A DNA stretch of 64,000 bases from Phymatolithon calcareum (lineage: Eukaryota; Rhodophyta; Florideophyceae; Hapalidiales), in contig OZ345364.1 of assembly GCA_977006965.1 (NCBI GenBank), positions 2,850,812-2,914,811 of the forward strand. Direction: 5' to 3'. The translations under genes and the position numbers were made by a program. Positions within the stretch are counted from its first letter, which is position 1, and the number at the start of each line of letters is the position of its first letter. The notes below the pieces were generated by a model that was not told where the DNA came from, searched no databases, and saw only the letters and a program-made list of their open reading frames with translations. Below, one piece after another: positions 40,728 to 52,116 of this stretch.

Positions 40728-42033
40728 ATGCCATGCCAGACGCGGGACACGAATAGCGGCGTGAATCTGCGCTCTGCTCGAGTGCACCGAGATGAGCCCC
40801 GTTGGTGGAACGATTTGGAGGCGTTTGTGTTCGGCCTGCAACGCGAGGGAGCTCTGTTGACCGCGGCGGATGTGAGAGATGGCCATTATCCGGAGGTGCC
40901 AGGCTGCTGGCATGAGTTAGAGGTACCGTGGGGCTTCTATGCCGAGTCGCCGCGAGTGGCCTTAATCTGGGGGGCCGAGCTCGCCGGGGTGCGGTTTCGT
41001 CCCGCGGAGACGGCACGCGAGCGAGACGCTGTGGCTCACGCCCTATGGTTGGCTGTGCACAGCCAATGGGCGCAGAACTGGGCAGGCGGGCTACTGGCAG
41101 AGGCTGAGAGTGCGGCGACCGGTGCCGAGTGCGGCGACATCGGGCGACTTTGGTGGCTGCCACCAGCGCTAGTCCACGGGATGAGGACGGTCGGTTTGAG
41201 TGCATTGTGTGCCGGCGACAAGTGCCGAGCGGAGCGGCTGAACGCTTTTCTAATCGCGGTCGAGAGAGTCCCTCGTGCGGCCGTCGGCCCGGAGAGAACC
41301 TTGACCAGGCCCCCATCTTCGAAGGGGCGACTTCGTGGCCTGGGAACCCGTCGCGTGCGCACCGGCCGTTGGTTTAGACTTTCTCCTGGCAGTGGACGGC
41401 AACAGGCGCCTGATAGGCAAGGTCAATCGCGGCCGCCGACTGACAGGCTCGTTGCATGAGTACCGTGAGTTTTTCAAAGGACTGGCCGTGAGTCCCGGCG
41501 TGCGGTCTGGAGTGTCGGACGATGCGATGCGGACGGCCCCTGCCGGAGGGCCGGGAGGGGTGGGTATCAAAAAGACTGCGACGACCGAACTGGGTGAGGA
41601 GCCGGCCGTGACGGGACAAGGCGAAGAGCCGAGCGCGGAAACTGGGACGCGAGATCGGTCGCTGACGGGGCAGCCGGGAGGCTAACCGACGACCCGGTCA
41701 CCACCTCTGGTAGTCATCGATCTGGACGCGGAGGTAATGGTTGAAGAGGTTGTCGACAACGATGGCGAGTCAATACCGTTTGCCCAAAGCCGTAAACGGC
41801 GTGCGCCGAAGGAGGAGGACATTGCCGTTGGCGCCGCACGAGGACAGCCGCGCCGCCGTGTTTGTGCCGTAACGGAAGAGGGGCTGGCGGCCGAATGCGA
41901 GCGTCTTTTGCGGAGACTTAGGTTTAGAACCGTTACGGAAGAGAACTCCAATAAAGCGCTGGTGAGTTTGACAGGCGAGATCAAGGAGATTTCTGACCGC
42001 CTGCTCGTGAGGGAACCCTGGAAGGGCGGTTGA
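40728..42033 (+). pseudogene. Second copy of the chromovirus antisense gene family
   Basis: Frame 40728-41290 reads WWNDLEAFVFGLQREGALLT, GHYPEVPGCWHELEVPWGFY, ETARERDAVAHALWLAV, DIGRLWWLPPALVHGM and SALCAGDKCRAERLNAFLIA, each block matching the antisense gene at 34119-35165. Two frame changes follow: APIFEG in one frame and GDFVAWEPVACA in the next (41326-41685), corresponding to APVFASGDFVPFDKVICG in the other copy. A further frame (41737-42033) gives a basic/acidic tail (RKRRAPKEEDIAVGAAR, LTGEIKEISDRLL). The copies are only distantly similar, so the family is old. Function unknown. Confidence 0.6.
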
Positions 42034-42414
42034 GCGCAGGAGTTAATGGCCCGGGTGTATGAATCAACGTTCGACGCCGCCCTGGATGGGGAGACTAGAG
42101 GGGCAACAAATAAGGAAGGCGGAGATCCCGACTAGCCACAGTAGTCAGGCAAGGGGGTGAGCAGGTGGATTCGATGGTATTGAGTAAAATTAGACGATGC
42201 CCGTGCCATAATATCATAAGACGAGTCGGCTGGGTCAGAGGGATTGATCCCTCACCTCAGCGTAAGTCCAGTTCAGGAACTCTTATCTTCCTATTGTCAT
42301 AATCCACAACATAGTGTAAAGCACAGTTCGGCCGAAATTGTGATGGGCCAAATCGATGACGGCCACCAGATCGACTGGCGCCGCAGCACGTAACCGAGGC
42401 CGGCAGAGGCCGAC
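42034..42414. other. Unassigned stretch between opposed genes
   Basis: It lies between the 3' end of the plus-strand family gene and the 3' end of the minus-strand coiled-coil frame. A minus-strand frame (42469-42257) ends ALHYVVDYDNRKIRVPELDL, possibly a frame-shifted continuation of that protein. No RNA gene seen. Confidence 0.3.
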
Positions 42415-42843
42415 TTAAGGTCGAGACCTCATATTTGGTCGCGGTCGCGACGCGGTGGAACCTGTCCACTCGTCCTCGGTGTCAATGCCTGAAGGACTGG
42501 AGTCACGGTTTGACGGCTCCCTGGCCTTCTTGTTCCGGTTATGGTGAGCACGTGCCCCCTTCACTTGATCGTTGACCTCCCGACTGAGGCTCACTACGAA
42601 GGCCCGCAGACGTATCAGCTCGTCTTCGAGCGCGGTGACGTCCTCTACCTCAGCGCAGGAGGCAAGGTGCTGTTTCACTGCGGCGGACGCGAGCTCTCGT
42701 GCCCGCCGTTCATGAGCGGCGAATGCGCCTCCTATCAGCCCTTGGAGCTCCCGCCGTTGATCTGCTGAGCACTGCAGGGCATGTTTCCCTTCCAGCGTGC
42801 TCCAGCGAGCAATGGAGGTGTCGACGAGCTGGGAGATTTACGC
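42415..42843 (-). pseudogene. Gag-like coiled-coil fragment
   Basis: On the minus strand the frame stays open from about 42843 to 42415. It encodes ISQLVDTSIARWSTLEGKHA, RRELQGLIGGAFAAHERRAR, VEDVTALEDELIRLRAFVVS and then a charged tail (NRNKKAREPSNRDSSPSGID). The heptad spacing suggests a coiled coil like the N-terminal part of LTR-retrotransposon gag proteins. With the opposite-strand family gene at 40728 the arrangement mirrors the chromovirus (gag on one strand, antisense gene on the other), so this may be the shrunken remains of a second element, with pol deleted. Confidence 0.4.
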
Positions 42844-43129
42844 AGCTTGAAGTGTGGGGCCTTTTGGAATCTGAGAATCTGTGTAGATGGCCTGCGGGTA
42901 TACAACGGCAAGAGACGGTTGTAGAAGTCTTCCGCTGGGGTGCAGAGACGATTTGGTTGTGGCGGGAGGAAGTGGAGCTGCAATCCGGGGCTGTGAGGGC
43001 CACAATAGACCTGCTGAATGGAATTTTAGACGTATCACGTCATGACCGTCACACACGTGTGTTTTGTCCAATTTCTATTCTTGGACAAGTCTCTCGTATG
43101 CATACATGGCAATCTCACCCGGTCACAAC

Positions 43130-43560
43130 ATTCTCCCCTTCACTACATATAAATACACTCTAAACTGTTCATACAATCTCCATCTTCACGGCCCAGTTCG
43201 AAACCAATTGCACACGTATTCCCCTCTTCCCCTTACATCATGTCCACCACTTTCCACGACCTGCTCTATCCACTTGCACAATCCTACAACACCGCACCAC
43301 ACCTACAACCCACTTTCTCGGGGGGAGTATGACGGGGGCGGAGCCCCCCTCACGAAGTCTAAGGCGAAGCCTCACACTCCTTCTACGCACTCTCCCGCCC
43401 CTCTCGAACTACTCCGCCCACTCTCACAACAACGTTTTATTTCTACCCAATCCCTGTCCAATCTCACTCTAAACCGCTCCACACGTTCTGCGCCCTTCAT
43501 TTCACATACTGTAACTTTACCGCCATCCTCATACTCTCCACATAACATTTATTAAGCATA
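43130..43560. repeat. Pyrimidine-rich, strand-asymmetric stretch
   Basis: The plus strand is strongly C/T/A-rich with few G over about 430 bases (for example CTCTTCCCCTTACATCATG and ACACCTACAACCCAC), interrupted by one G-rich hairpin GGGGGCGGAGCCCCC near 43344. The open frame across it is a low-complexity Ser/Thr/Pro string and is not credible. Confidence 0.4.
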
Positions 43561-44835
43561 ACGTATCATGATTCTCTCATTCAGACACAGAAATGACACG
43601 ATTACAATACACCTGTACCCGAGCAGCACAGTTAATTGTAATATCGAAGTAGATCGCGCCCCTGTCCGACGTAAAATTGCTCGGAGAGCTCGATTCTGGA
43701 ACCAGATTTCGGCATTTGCGAAGCGAACATACTCTAATCAATGAACTTCCTATGCCCGACCTCTTCGTTCGCCGAAATGGTCCCCAGAGACTGAAGCAGT
43801 GTCAATTCTGCGCGCATCAAGTGGCACGGAGGTCTTTTCATGCGGATGGCTATACCCAGAGCGCGAAGTAGTAAATACTCTCAAATGTTCTCTCTCTTGG
43901 GCGTTGTCCTCTTGCTTGTGCCAGTGATTGCCTTTTTCGGGGGGTTTGTTCCCCTTGTCGTTCATTCGTCCGTATATGTGAGTCTATGTGACATGGTGCA
44001 GTATGCGGGCATAGAGATGATGGTTGCAAGCTTTCACGGGAATAACGGCCATTTTACGCTCTTATTTGCGCCTCTCCGTGCCAAAGGATGTCGGACGGCA
44101 GCAAGAAATTTCATTCATTCATTTTACGTGTTCCACTTCTGGGACTAGAAACACTTTGAGGGCCCAAGTTTCTTCCATTCCAATTAATTTATTTTCGAGT
44201 GTGACTGCTGCTTTCATGTCGAGGTCCTGGACGTCGCCAAAGATTGATTCTGGAGTTGGTCGGACACAGTGAAGTTCGAAAGAGCGCCGCAGGTCTAAGT
44301 CGCACTGCGGAGTTTAGTTGAGAAACTTATCGCTTCCTTGGTGCCAGGGAAGTTCGCTACCTCCTGTTCTTCCCTTTCTAGATACGTCCCTTTGCAGCAA
44401 CCGAAGAGGTTCAACTCTGCGAACAAGAAAATAATTACTACCGTACTGTGCGCGAAAAATAAGGTGTCGTCCAGGGCTGGTGCGCAGCAGGTCTGTTCTT
44501 GATATGTGAAAGGTGAGTGCGCTCTGATTACCCTGATTGGTAAGACTTCAGAAGAAACTTTGTTCTTCCGAAAGAAGTCACTCCACATGGACGGAGGAAA
44601 AATATGAAAATAGAGAACGGAAAAAAAGTAATGGTGAGGTAGTGAGAAGCCTTCCGCTCTCAGGAAGGTTTCAAGCCGGGACTCCCGTGACGGGAAATCC
44701 TATAAAGAAAAAGAGTCATATGCAGTACGCCTGCAGCAATACACATTTACTAGAGAGGAACCACTCGTTCACACCGCAGTTCGTATCACCGCATACAGGT
44801 CAAACCTTCCTAATTCGATTACCACAGGCTTTGTA
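43561..44835. other. No supportable gene
   Basis: Frames at 43840-44148 (a hydrophobic stretch near its start) and, on the minus strand, 44588-44295 are open, but have no recognisable domain, start context or copy elsewhere in the window. Confidence 0.3.
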
Positions 44836-44880
44836 GTTTAGTTTCAAGGAGCTGTGGCCCACAGCTCCTTGAAACTAAAC
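44836..44880. repeat. Perfect 22-bp palindrome with one-base spacer
   Basis: Left arm 44836-44857 (begins GTTTAGTTTCAAGG, ends CTGTGG), one C, then the exact inverse at 44859-44880. There is no mismatch. It is the same design as the palindrome at 23029. Confidence 0.85.
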
Positions 44881-46356
44881 TCTCTCTCTACCAGGCACGC
44901 ATGCCTTCTTGTTGCCACAAGAAAGTCCGCTGGCGAATCCGATATTCTCATCCGGAGAGCAATTGAAATAAAGTTGCTTCAACAAGGCATTTTGCTGGTT
45001 GGTACTCTTGCTTTCCAACGACGCAAGTCGATTTCCTCGGATCACACCACTCTCCGACTTTACCCGCCTTTGTAGGATCGTATCAAGTCCGTTTCAACAA
45101 GAAAACGTTTGGATCCCTGGGACTGCACTTCAAATCCCCCTTGCATGCACTGTCCTTAGCACATATCGCACCAATGCCCCCAATGGGGCGGCACCTCTTT
45201 ATGCCCGCACATTCAAGTCCCCGCGTGCATTCAGTTCCTTTCGCGCAGACCTGCAATTGAAAAAATGTTAGCTAAGAGAGACAAAGTCGTATCAGAAAAA
45301 ACAGCAGTGAAATATTCAACAGGGCAGTCATGATACTTACGAATGTTTGTGACCACTTGCTTGAGCACATCTCCCACGGACATGCAACCGCCGATTGCTG
45401 CCCAACCTCAATGTGCATGTTTCCATCAAGACCCTTGGCGAATTAATGATACCTGAAGATGTTTCATGAAGTAAGAGGCAAGTCCATTTTTGGTACGTTT
45501 CAAGGGCGTTGCACTTTCCCGACAATTCAAATCCTTAAGATTATAGGGCTTTTAAAAATAAACGAATATAAAAAATAAAAAGTTGCTGTCAGCACTGTTG
45601 CACCTGATGACTAACAGTGCAGAGCAAGAAACACACAGTGATCAAGTAGTTCACGGACTAACACACAGTGAACGGTAAGTGTACGTTACTTTGACACACG
45701 AACCCCATCAATCCGTTGCTCCATACTAGGAACTGAAACGCATCTCCCTTGCAGACACAAGAGTGTTTCTGAGGGCGTCTAATAAATTGCAAAATAAACC
45801 GGGCTTAGAAAACCAGCAAATCCGCTACTTCCTGAATATGAAAGAAATTGAACCTTCGAAAACGTTGTTTGTCACCTTCCTCTTCCAGCTCATCTACTTC
45901 TGGCTTCAGCCAGAGTGCAGCAAAAAACGATTTCCGCGAAAAAAATCTGAGTTATTTTCTTATGCAGGCTGAAGCCAAATACATAAAGACCTATCGATCC
46001 CTACATTGTAAGACTGATGCTGCTGCTTAGACTGGCGGCTAATGATCTGCCTGCTGCACGGGTAATCTGGAAACACGTACATTTCTGTGCGCGCGCGACT
46101 ACCTAGCGTCTTGGATTACATCTAAGAACACCTTTTACAACATCTAACCACTGCAGACCGCACAGTATGTCTCCCTAATGCAGACCATTAAGACGCAATG
46201 TGGCATATCTGATCTCTAGCCTCCCTAACGCTTTCTGTCATACGAGGCGAACGTACGCGGGGGGCATGTTCAACATGGAAGCTACACGCCACTGCCTCTT
46301 CCACTTTAAGTTGCAGGGACTGGGAAACCTGCTGTCTGCTGCCGTTAACTGTAACC
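44881..46356. other. No supportable gene
   Basis: Only short frames without motifs are present. The AT content is moderate, and AATAAA-like strings around 45550 and 45780 are probably chance. Confidence 0.3.
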
Positions 46357-47044
46357 ATGGTTGATATCAATCAATCATATCTATTTGACCGTCTTCGTCT
46401 CCGCTGCTTGCTGTCAGTATGGAACCAGAAGGAGCTCGAGTTTTGGATTGCCCCTACGGTTAAGCTTCGTCAGGCGCGGGTCAAGACCTTCTCGTATTTT
46501 TCTGGGGCTTTGCGAGCTCGCGTGACAGGCTTTCGGGAAACGGCGAAGTATGGTCGGAAACACCCTCATTTTGACATTGTGGAAAGAACAGAATCACATG
46601 ATGAGTCGGACTCTCCGGAATTTCTACGATCCCCTCAATGCACGAGGAACAGCGTTCGGTCGAGTCTCCTCGTCTCTTTTCAAGAGCCTCCAGCAGTGCT
46701 GCATCGCCTGGTCCACAATCAGATGAACGTCAGATGAATACTGCAGGGGCAGGGGACGGTAACTACTTGGCACCTAGAGTTGCCCTTCGAGAGAGCACTT
46801 GAAATACATCTCAGATCTCACAGAGGAATTTGAGAAGAGGGACGACCAAATGCAGGCCTTATTGAACGCAAAGGATTACGAAATTGCACGTCTGAAAGGT
46901 AAAGCTCTGAATGACGGTCACAAAATTTCCATGATGCAGCAGAAAGGCAGTTGATGACGCACAGGAAATAATCCGGATTCGGGTTTGCATTGAAACGACA
47001 GAAAGGGAGTCAGACGAAAGTTTCCAGCGTATTATCAATGAAGC
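46357..47044 (+). pseudogene. Coiled-coil gene remnant ending at a splice donor
   Basis: Protein-like sequence runs through three frames. ESPRLFSRASSSAASPGPQS and NTAGAGDGNYLAPRVALREST come first, then (shifted) KYISDLTEEFEKRDDQMQAL followed by LNAKDYEIARLKGKALNDG, then (shifted) VDDAQEIIRIRVCIETTERE and SDESFQRIINEAG. The middle is a heptad coiled coil. The last coding bases are followed by GTAAGT at 47045, a perfect 5' splice site, so the gene probably continued in another exon. No family recognised. Confidence 0.4.
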
Positions 47045-47050
47045 TGGTAA

Positions 47051-48469
47051 GTGACTTAAAAGGGCACAATAACCCGTTTTTTAGATCAATTTTATTTTTA
47101 AAAGCCCTGCCTACAGTCATACATAGATACGGGCAAGGCTTACCCAATAGGGACAAGTTAAACTCAATCCAGAATCAACCTGTTGCACGTACTTGCGCAA
47201 GCGCAAGCGCTTCCAGCGCCTCAGAAAACCAGGGCTCCAAACCAAACCACAAAAAACAGATCGCTTTACCTTTCGTCCGCAGTCGCAACCTAGCACAACT
47301 CACACAACTCACAACTCGATACCCCTCCCCTCACACTATTTCGCCGCCCCGGTCGACTGTATATGGGGGTTCCCCACCGACCTCTCAGTAGGGCATGATG
47401 CAGTTTGCTGCACCGCAACGGTCGTTCGATAGCCACCCGGCCGTGCCCATTCCGCGACACGGATCCCTCGGTTGTATGGCGATGGCGACGGCACGGACAC
47501 AAGCACATTAACCATTTCAGGAGATCCCGAACGACAGCACCGCGCCCGCGTGCACATCAGTATTTTCTTGGTTACCACATGCAGGAGGCCAGGAGCACTT
47601 ATCAGCAGTCAGCGGCGACCTTGGCAGGCGCCCGTCAGAGCGCATCCATCACTGAATCCTGCGTCTTACGCAACCAACTATACCATATAAACAGGCAGAT
47701 ATTCAGGGCACCAAACGCAAGGGTGCACTATCAGCGTATCCGCGTCCGATGACTCTGCTCTGTCCGGCAATGGCATGCCCGCCCTTTCCTAGTTCATAAG
47801 ATAATGACGATAGATACTGTACTGTACGAGCCCTTGATTGCCAACTCGGACGCTTGCAGCATCCCGCCATACTGTATTGCAGCGTATGATAGTGATCACT
47901 CAGCTCCACCGTGCAGCTTACTGCCAATCCCTCGCAGTTCATCAAACCGACTTCACCAAATCCTGGAAGGTGAAATATGATATTTTTAATATCGCAGGAT
48001 TACAACATTCTCGCGCACTCAACCCTTACATACTGTATGGGTCCAATAGCTAACCGCATCCGCTCAGCAGGAACTAGAGCTCCGTTTCCTATTTGTTCGT
48101 TGCATACAGTATTAAAGAGTGCAATGGGTGGCAAAGGATGGGCTACACTTCTTTATTAATTTGAAGGACCATGAAACATTAGCTTCAGCGTCTTCGACGC
48201 GCATGTGAAAGCATGGCTGGCGAATGTGAGGCCGCTTGGTCCCCGAGAAGATAGATGAGATGCATTCCAGGCAGGATTACTGGTAGAGTATTTCCCTTGT
48301 CTTATCGTATGGTATCACAACGGCACTCTTGCGTTGCATAGCGAGTCATGAATTATGGAGATGATCAATTTCTATGAAACTGTCCGTCTGTGCGCCATGA
48401 GCTGCTATAAGCTCCACTCTCTAGTGCCTATCTCGAAAAGCACATTTACCAAGCTCATATTGGGACAAA
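47051..48469. other. No supportable gene
   Basis: No convincing frame, RNA gene or repeat. It would be expected to hold the gag region or LTR of the copia-order element that follows, but I recognise neither. Confidence 0.3.
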
Positions 48470-50055
48470 CTCTGATACGCCCGTTACCCTCCTCGGTGCG
48501 CTACTGGGCACAAGAGCAGAGAAATCCGTCATGGGCAAAGCTCAAGCTATGGCTTACTGTGAGCGAAAAAACATTACCTTTTGCCCTTCGCTCTCTCATG
48601 CAAAATTTAAAATTCGGTGTGCACGTCACTCGTTGAATTGGAAAAATCACCGTCATAATTCCAAAAACATTCAACCTGAACGTCGAGAAAATTGATGTTG
48701 TTGAGCAGGACGTCCCTTTCCTGTTTGGACTAGACTTGTTAGACAAGCGCGGTCTGCAATTTCTCAGCGTCACCAATGAAGTCGAGACCGTGCCGGGTAT
48801 GTGGAAACTTCCCGTCATAAAGAAATTTGGCGACGCCTATCTACAATGGCCACCAATTGCTACTTCATTCTACACTCGCGAGCAGCTCGAAAGAACACAT
48901 CTGCACCTAGTACATCCAAGTACCACAAAGTTGTATAATCTATACCAGCGGGCAAACTCAGAAAATGTCTCCCCAGAAACAAGGCAGCTTCTCGAAAACA
49001 TCTCGAAGGCATGTGACACATGTACAAAATACTCACGCAAGCAGATTTCGTTCCAGATTCAGGATACTGATAACGTCATGTTTAACCACGAACTGTACCT
49101 CGATATCATGTACCTACGTGATAACAAGGGGTCCTCCAACCCAGTCATCCACATCATTGATGCTGGAACTCGGTTTAGTGCATTAGCGTTCCTTCCTGAT
49201 GTCAAGACAGTCACGATATGGAACACATTTTTAAAACTTTGGGCTACAACATATGACGGCTTCCCGGAGTCAATGCCCGCGGACCAGGGATCCGTTTCTG
49301 TTTCTGCTGAGTGGAAAAGCGCATGCGAGCTCACCGGAATATCTTTGCGCCACACTGGCACGGAATCGCACAACTCATTGGGCATAGGCGAAAAATTCCA
49401 CAACACCCTGCGAACCATTTATCAAAAGTTACAAGCCGACTTCCAAAAACGACCATGCGACTTATTGCTATCAATTGCTACTGAAGCTATGAAAAATACT
49501 GTTGGATCACACGGCCAGGTTCCCACTCTTCTCGAATTCGGCGCTCTCCCTCGCTTGCCAACAGTCTCCAAAATTGACTATACACAGCAGAAGGAGAGAC
49601 TACGCGCCATTTTAAGAGCGCGGAACGAGTACGAGAAAATTGTAAGCGTGGAAATTGTGACGCGAGGTCTCTGGTAAAATGTACCACAATCTTCACACCA
49701 TGTTTTCCAGCCTGGAGATATGGCATACGTCTACCGCGACGCCCTGAAGCACTACACCGACCCTCACATGGTAGCACTGATAGATGGAAAGTCCGTAGAC
49801 ATGCATGTAGGGGAGCATAATGGCCCACGACAGTTCAACATAGCACAGCTGAAAACATGCAACCTGCCCCGAAGCCCAGCAGACGCCTTTCGCGTCACAC
49901 CAATATCCTCCGCGAACGACTTCTCGAAACACACACCATCAACCATCCCGTCGAGCAGTTCGTCATCGCAACCGACGCCAAGAACTGGTTTTCGGCATGT
50001 TCTTAGGCATGGAAAAAAGGGATGTGTTAAAATTCCCCGAAGTCTTGCGTCCTAG
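48470..50055 (+). pseudogene. Copia-order retrotransposon remnant: protease then integrase
   Basis: 48470-48740 gives a decayed retropepsin: LGTRAEKSVMGKAQAMAYC where DTGA-x-x-S is expected, and later QDVPFLFGLDLLDKRGL, the second protease block, in a shifted frame. Frame 48736-49677 is integrase: HLHLVHPSTTKLYNLYQRAN with CDTCTKYSRK (HHCC), HELYLDIMYLRD (first Asp), MPADQGSVSVSAEW (second Asp) and GIGEKFHNTLR (Glu). After a TAA at 49675-49677 the same strand continues with QPGDMAYVYRDALKHYTDPH and GPRQFNIAQLKTC, the integrase C-terminal domain. Protease directly before integrase is the Ty1/copia order. RT and LTRs were not found. Confidence 0.75.
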
Positions 50056-51007
50056 AAGATGCGATGCCATGCGAACATGCACCTGACGGTACAAAGTTAT
50101 GATCCAATTCTGCCAAACATAATCCTGCCTGTACCAAAAAATCTGAGACTTCTTCGCTACGACGTTGGTATTTAGCTTAGCCTTCTCTACCCAACTGTAA
50201 CTCCAGCTCACAACCATCATCATCATTTACCACACCGTGATTTCACAATAAACAAGGCCCTCCACTTCTTGCTCCCCCCAGTTTCTTCCGGATGTCTTAG
50301 GAATAACCGGAGATACTAACCAACAGCTTTTATCGAGCACGGCATATCACGGCGACTAGTTCCGCGGGTTCCCCCAGGCGCATTACAGCTTTTGTTCATT
50401 TCTTCGCGCTGGTGTACCCCCAGCGCAACCGTTCTCAACTCAGACAATTTCATCACCATTGCAAAGACAAATGCGAGTCAAATATCATACAGTACTGTAC
50501 AGGACAGAGTGGGTGGCAGAAGTCACCGACCGTGTCATTGATCTCAACGGGGTCAGAAGAAAATGCAGTCGAAATTTCGAGACTTGGATACGATATCTCA
50601 GCCGTTGCGAAATGATTTCTTAAGCCGAGCCGGACTTTAATACCTACGCCGCGCCAACCCAGCATCTATGGTAGTATGATGGAGCAATCATACGCGAGCA
50701 CAATTTCTTTAAAGCAGAGTTCGCAAAGAGCGTAAATACACACGGGCATCATCGTAAAGTAAAGAGCACAGAGAAGTGAGCTCTTGAGGGGACGGTATAG
50801 GTGAATAAGGAAGGGGGCGTTAGACGAATTGTTCTTTCACGATGCCCTACTGTAGCACCGAAGTCGACCCTGCCTGCCTGAATTTTCACGGTATTGACAG
50901 TGAAAATTTAAGGTCGGGCTCTGAACTGTTCTCGGGGAATATGCAGTACATGTATCCGAAAACCGGGATAAATAGACAATTTCAATTTTGTTTTACTTCT
51001 AAAACAG
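50056..51007. other. No supportable gene
   Basis: Between two retroelement remnants on opposite strands. Short frames only; none resembles RT of the copia-order element or the downstream part of the minus-strand element. Confidence 0.3.
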
Positions 51008-51231
51008 CTATGAATATTCGGCCCCATGATGGATGAATGTTGATGGAGGGAATCCCCCCACGCTGCAGTAAATATAATGGGCCCCACAGAACAGCCCTTC
51101 ACTGTCTTCATCAAGCCGGCCGGTCATATTACGCCCAATTTGCCTGCATACCAGCTCAGAAGCAGGCACGCCATCGTTCCCATGGACGATAAACAAACAG
51201 CTCGACCGCTATTGCGGCCGGCGGGCTTCCT

Positions 51232-51862
51232 TCACACTGAATGAGACAATCCCATTGGTTGCACGCATACTTGTGGCCAGAGCTTGACGCCACTGATGCT
51301 TACGGCTGGCAGCCCAAAGTAGGTCCACATCCACTTGGGTGTGTTGATGCTGTGGTAGAAGTTTTCCCTATCACTTATTCCGCAATAGAGCTTGTCTTCG
51401 TCCGAAAAGCAGAGATCTACGAAGTCTCCTGGGTTTGGAAGGACAACCTCCCGCGATAATTGAAATTTTATGTTGGCTTTCCGTGCATCGATAATTAGCT
51501 GTTGCAACTTCTTCTTCGGCACCATTATAAGCCCATTGATGAATGCCGACTTTTTGGCGCTAACGACTACGATTCCATTTTCTTTGAGCTTCTTGATCAC
51601 TCTGATGTATTCACCACGGTCCACTCCCACGTATGACCTAATGGCCTTCAATTCTTTCGGGCACGATGTCGGCATTTTTAGAGCGTTTCCGGGATCCTCG
51701 TATTTCGCTTTTAACTCCTCCGGTAGCATGTTCATCATATCGACTGAACCCGCAATTCCGACTTCGGGGAAAGAAAGCTTCGCAGTTTCCATCCTTGTCT
51801 TCTTTTGATGCCTCTCTTCTAAATATAAGGAGATCTCCTTCTGGACTTCCGATCAAACCCAT
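51232..51862 (-). pseudogene. Divergent reverse transcriptase fragment
   Basis: The frame is open from 51862 to 51232. It contains RMETAKLSFPEVG, GEYIRVIKKLKENGIVV, INGLIMVPKKKLQQLIIDAR followed by KAN, LYCGISDRENFYHSI, WMWTYFGLPAVS and VCVQPMGLSHSV. The LIIDARKAN block, D-x2-NFYH and PMGxSHS correspond to RT blocks 2-4, in a variant I remember from retroelements of algae and dinoflagellates rather than from standard gypsy or copia. It is truncated before the catalytic YxDD. A Cys pair (TCNYCYVRN) in another frame just upstream may be a zinc knuckle. Confidence 0.65.
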
Positions 51863-52116
51863 TGTTCCGCACGTAGCAATAGTTGCAGGTGTAGCGCCTG
51901 GTCACATGAATCACTCACTAAACAATATCTTTCCGACTGACTAGCTTTACGTTTTACCTTTTTATAAAGGAAGGGTTCATTCATATGAACAATCTTCCCT
52001 CTTCCGAGCATTTACTATTCTAGACCTATGGCAAAGCCCTTTTCGTTCTCTTCTGCTAATTTTCTCCTCAATAGGAAGCGGGAATAACTCACGCCTGTCG
52101 TCGGTGTCAAATCTTT

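Noticed and set aside
39818-41316. Long open frames on both strands of the GC-rich block
   Set aside because: GC-rich DNA lacks stop codons by chance; only the plus-strand frame at 40728 has a homologue in the window.
39700-43600. Complete second LTR retrotransposon
   Set aside because: No direct terminal repeat or primer site was visible between the two flanks, so only the two genes are called.
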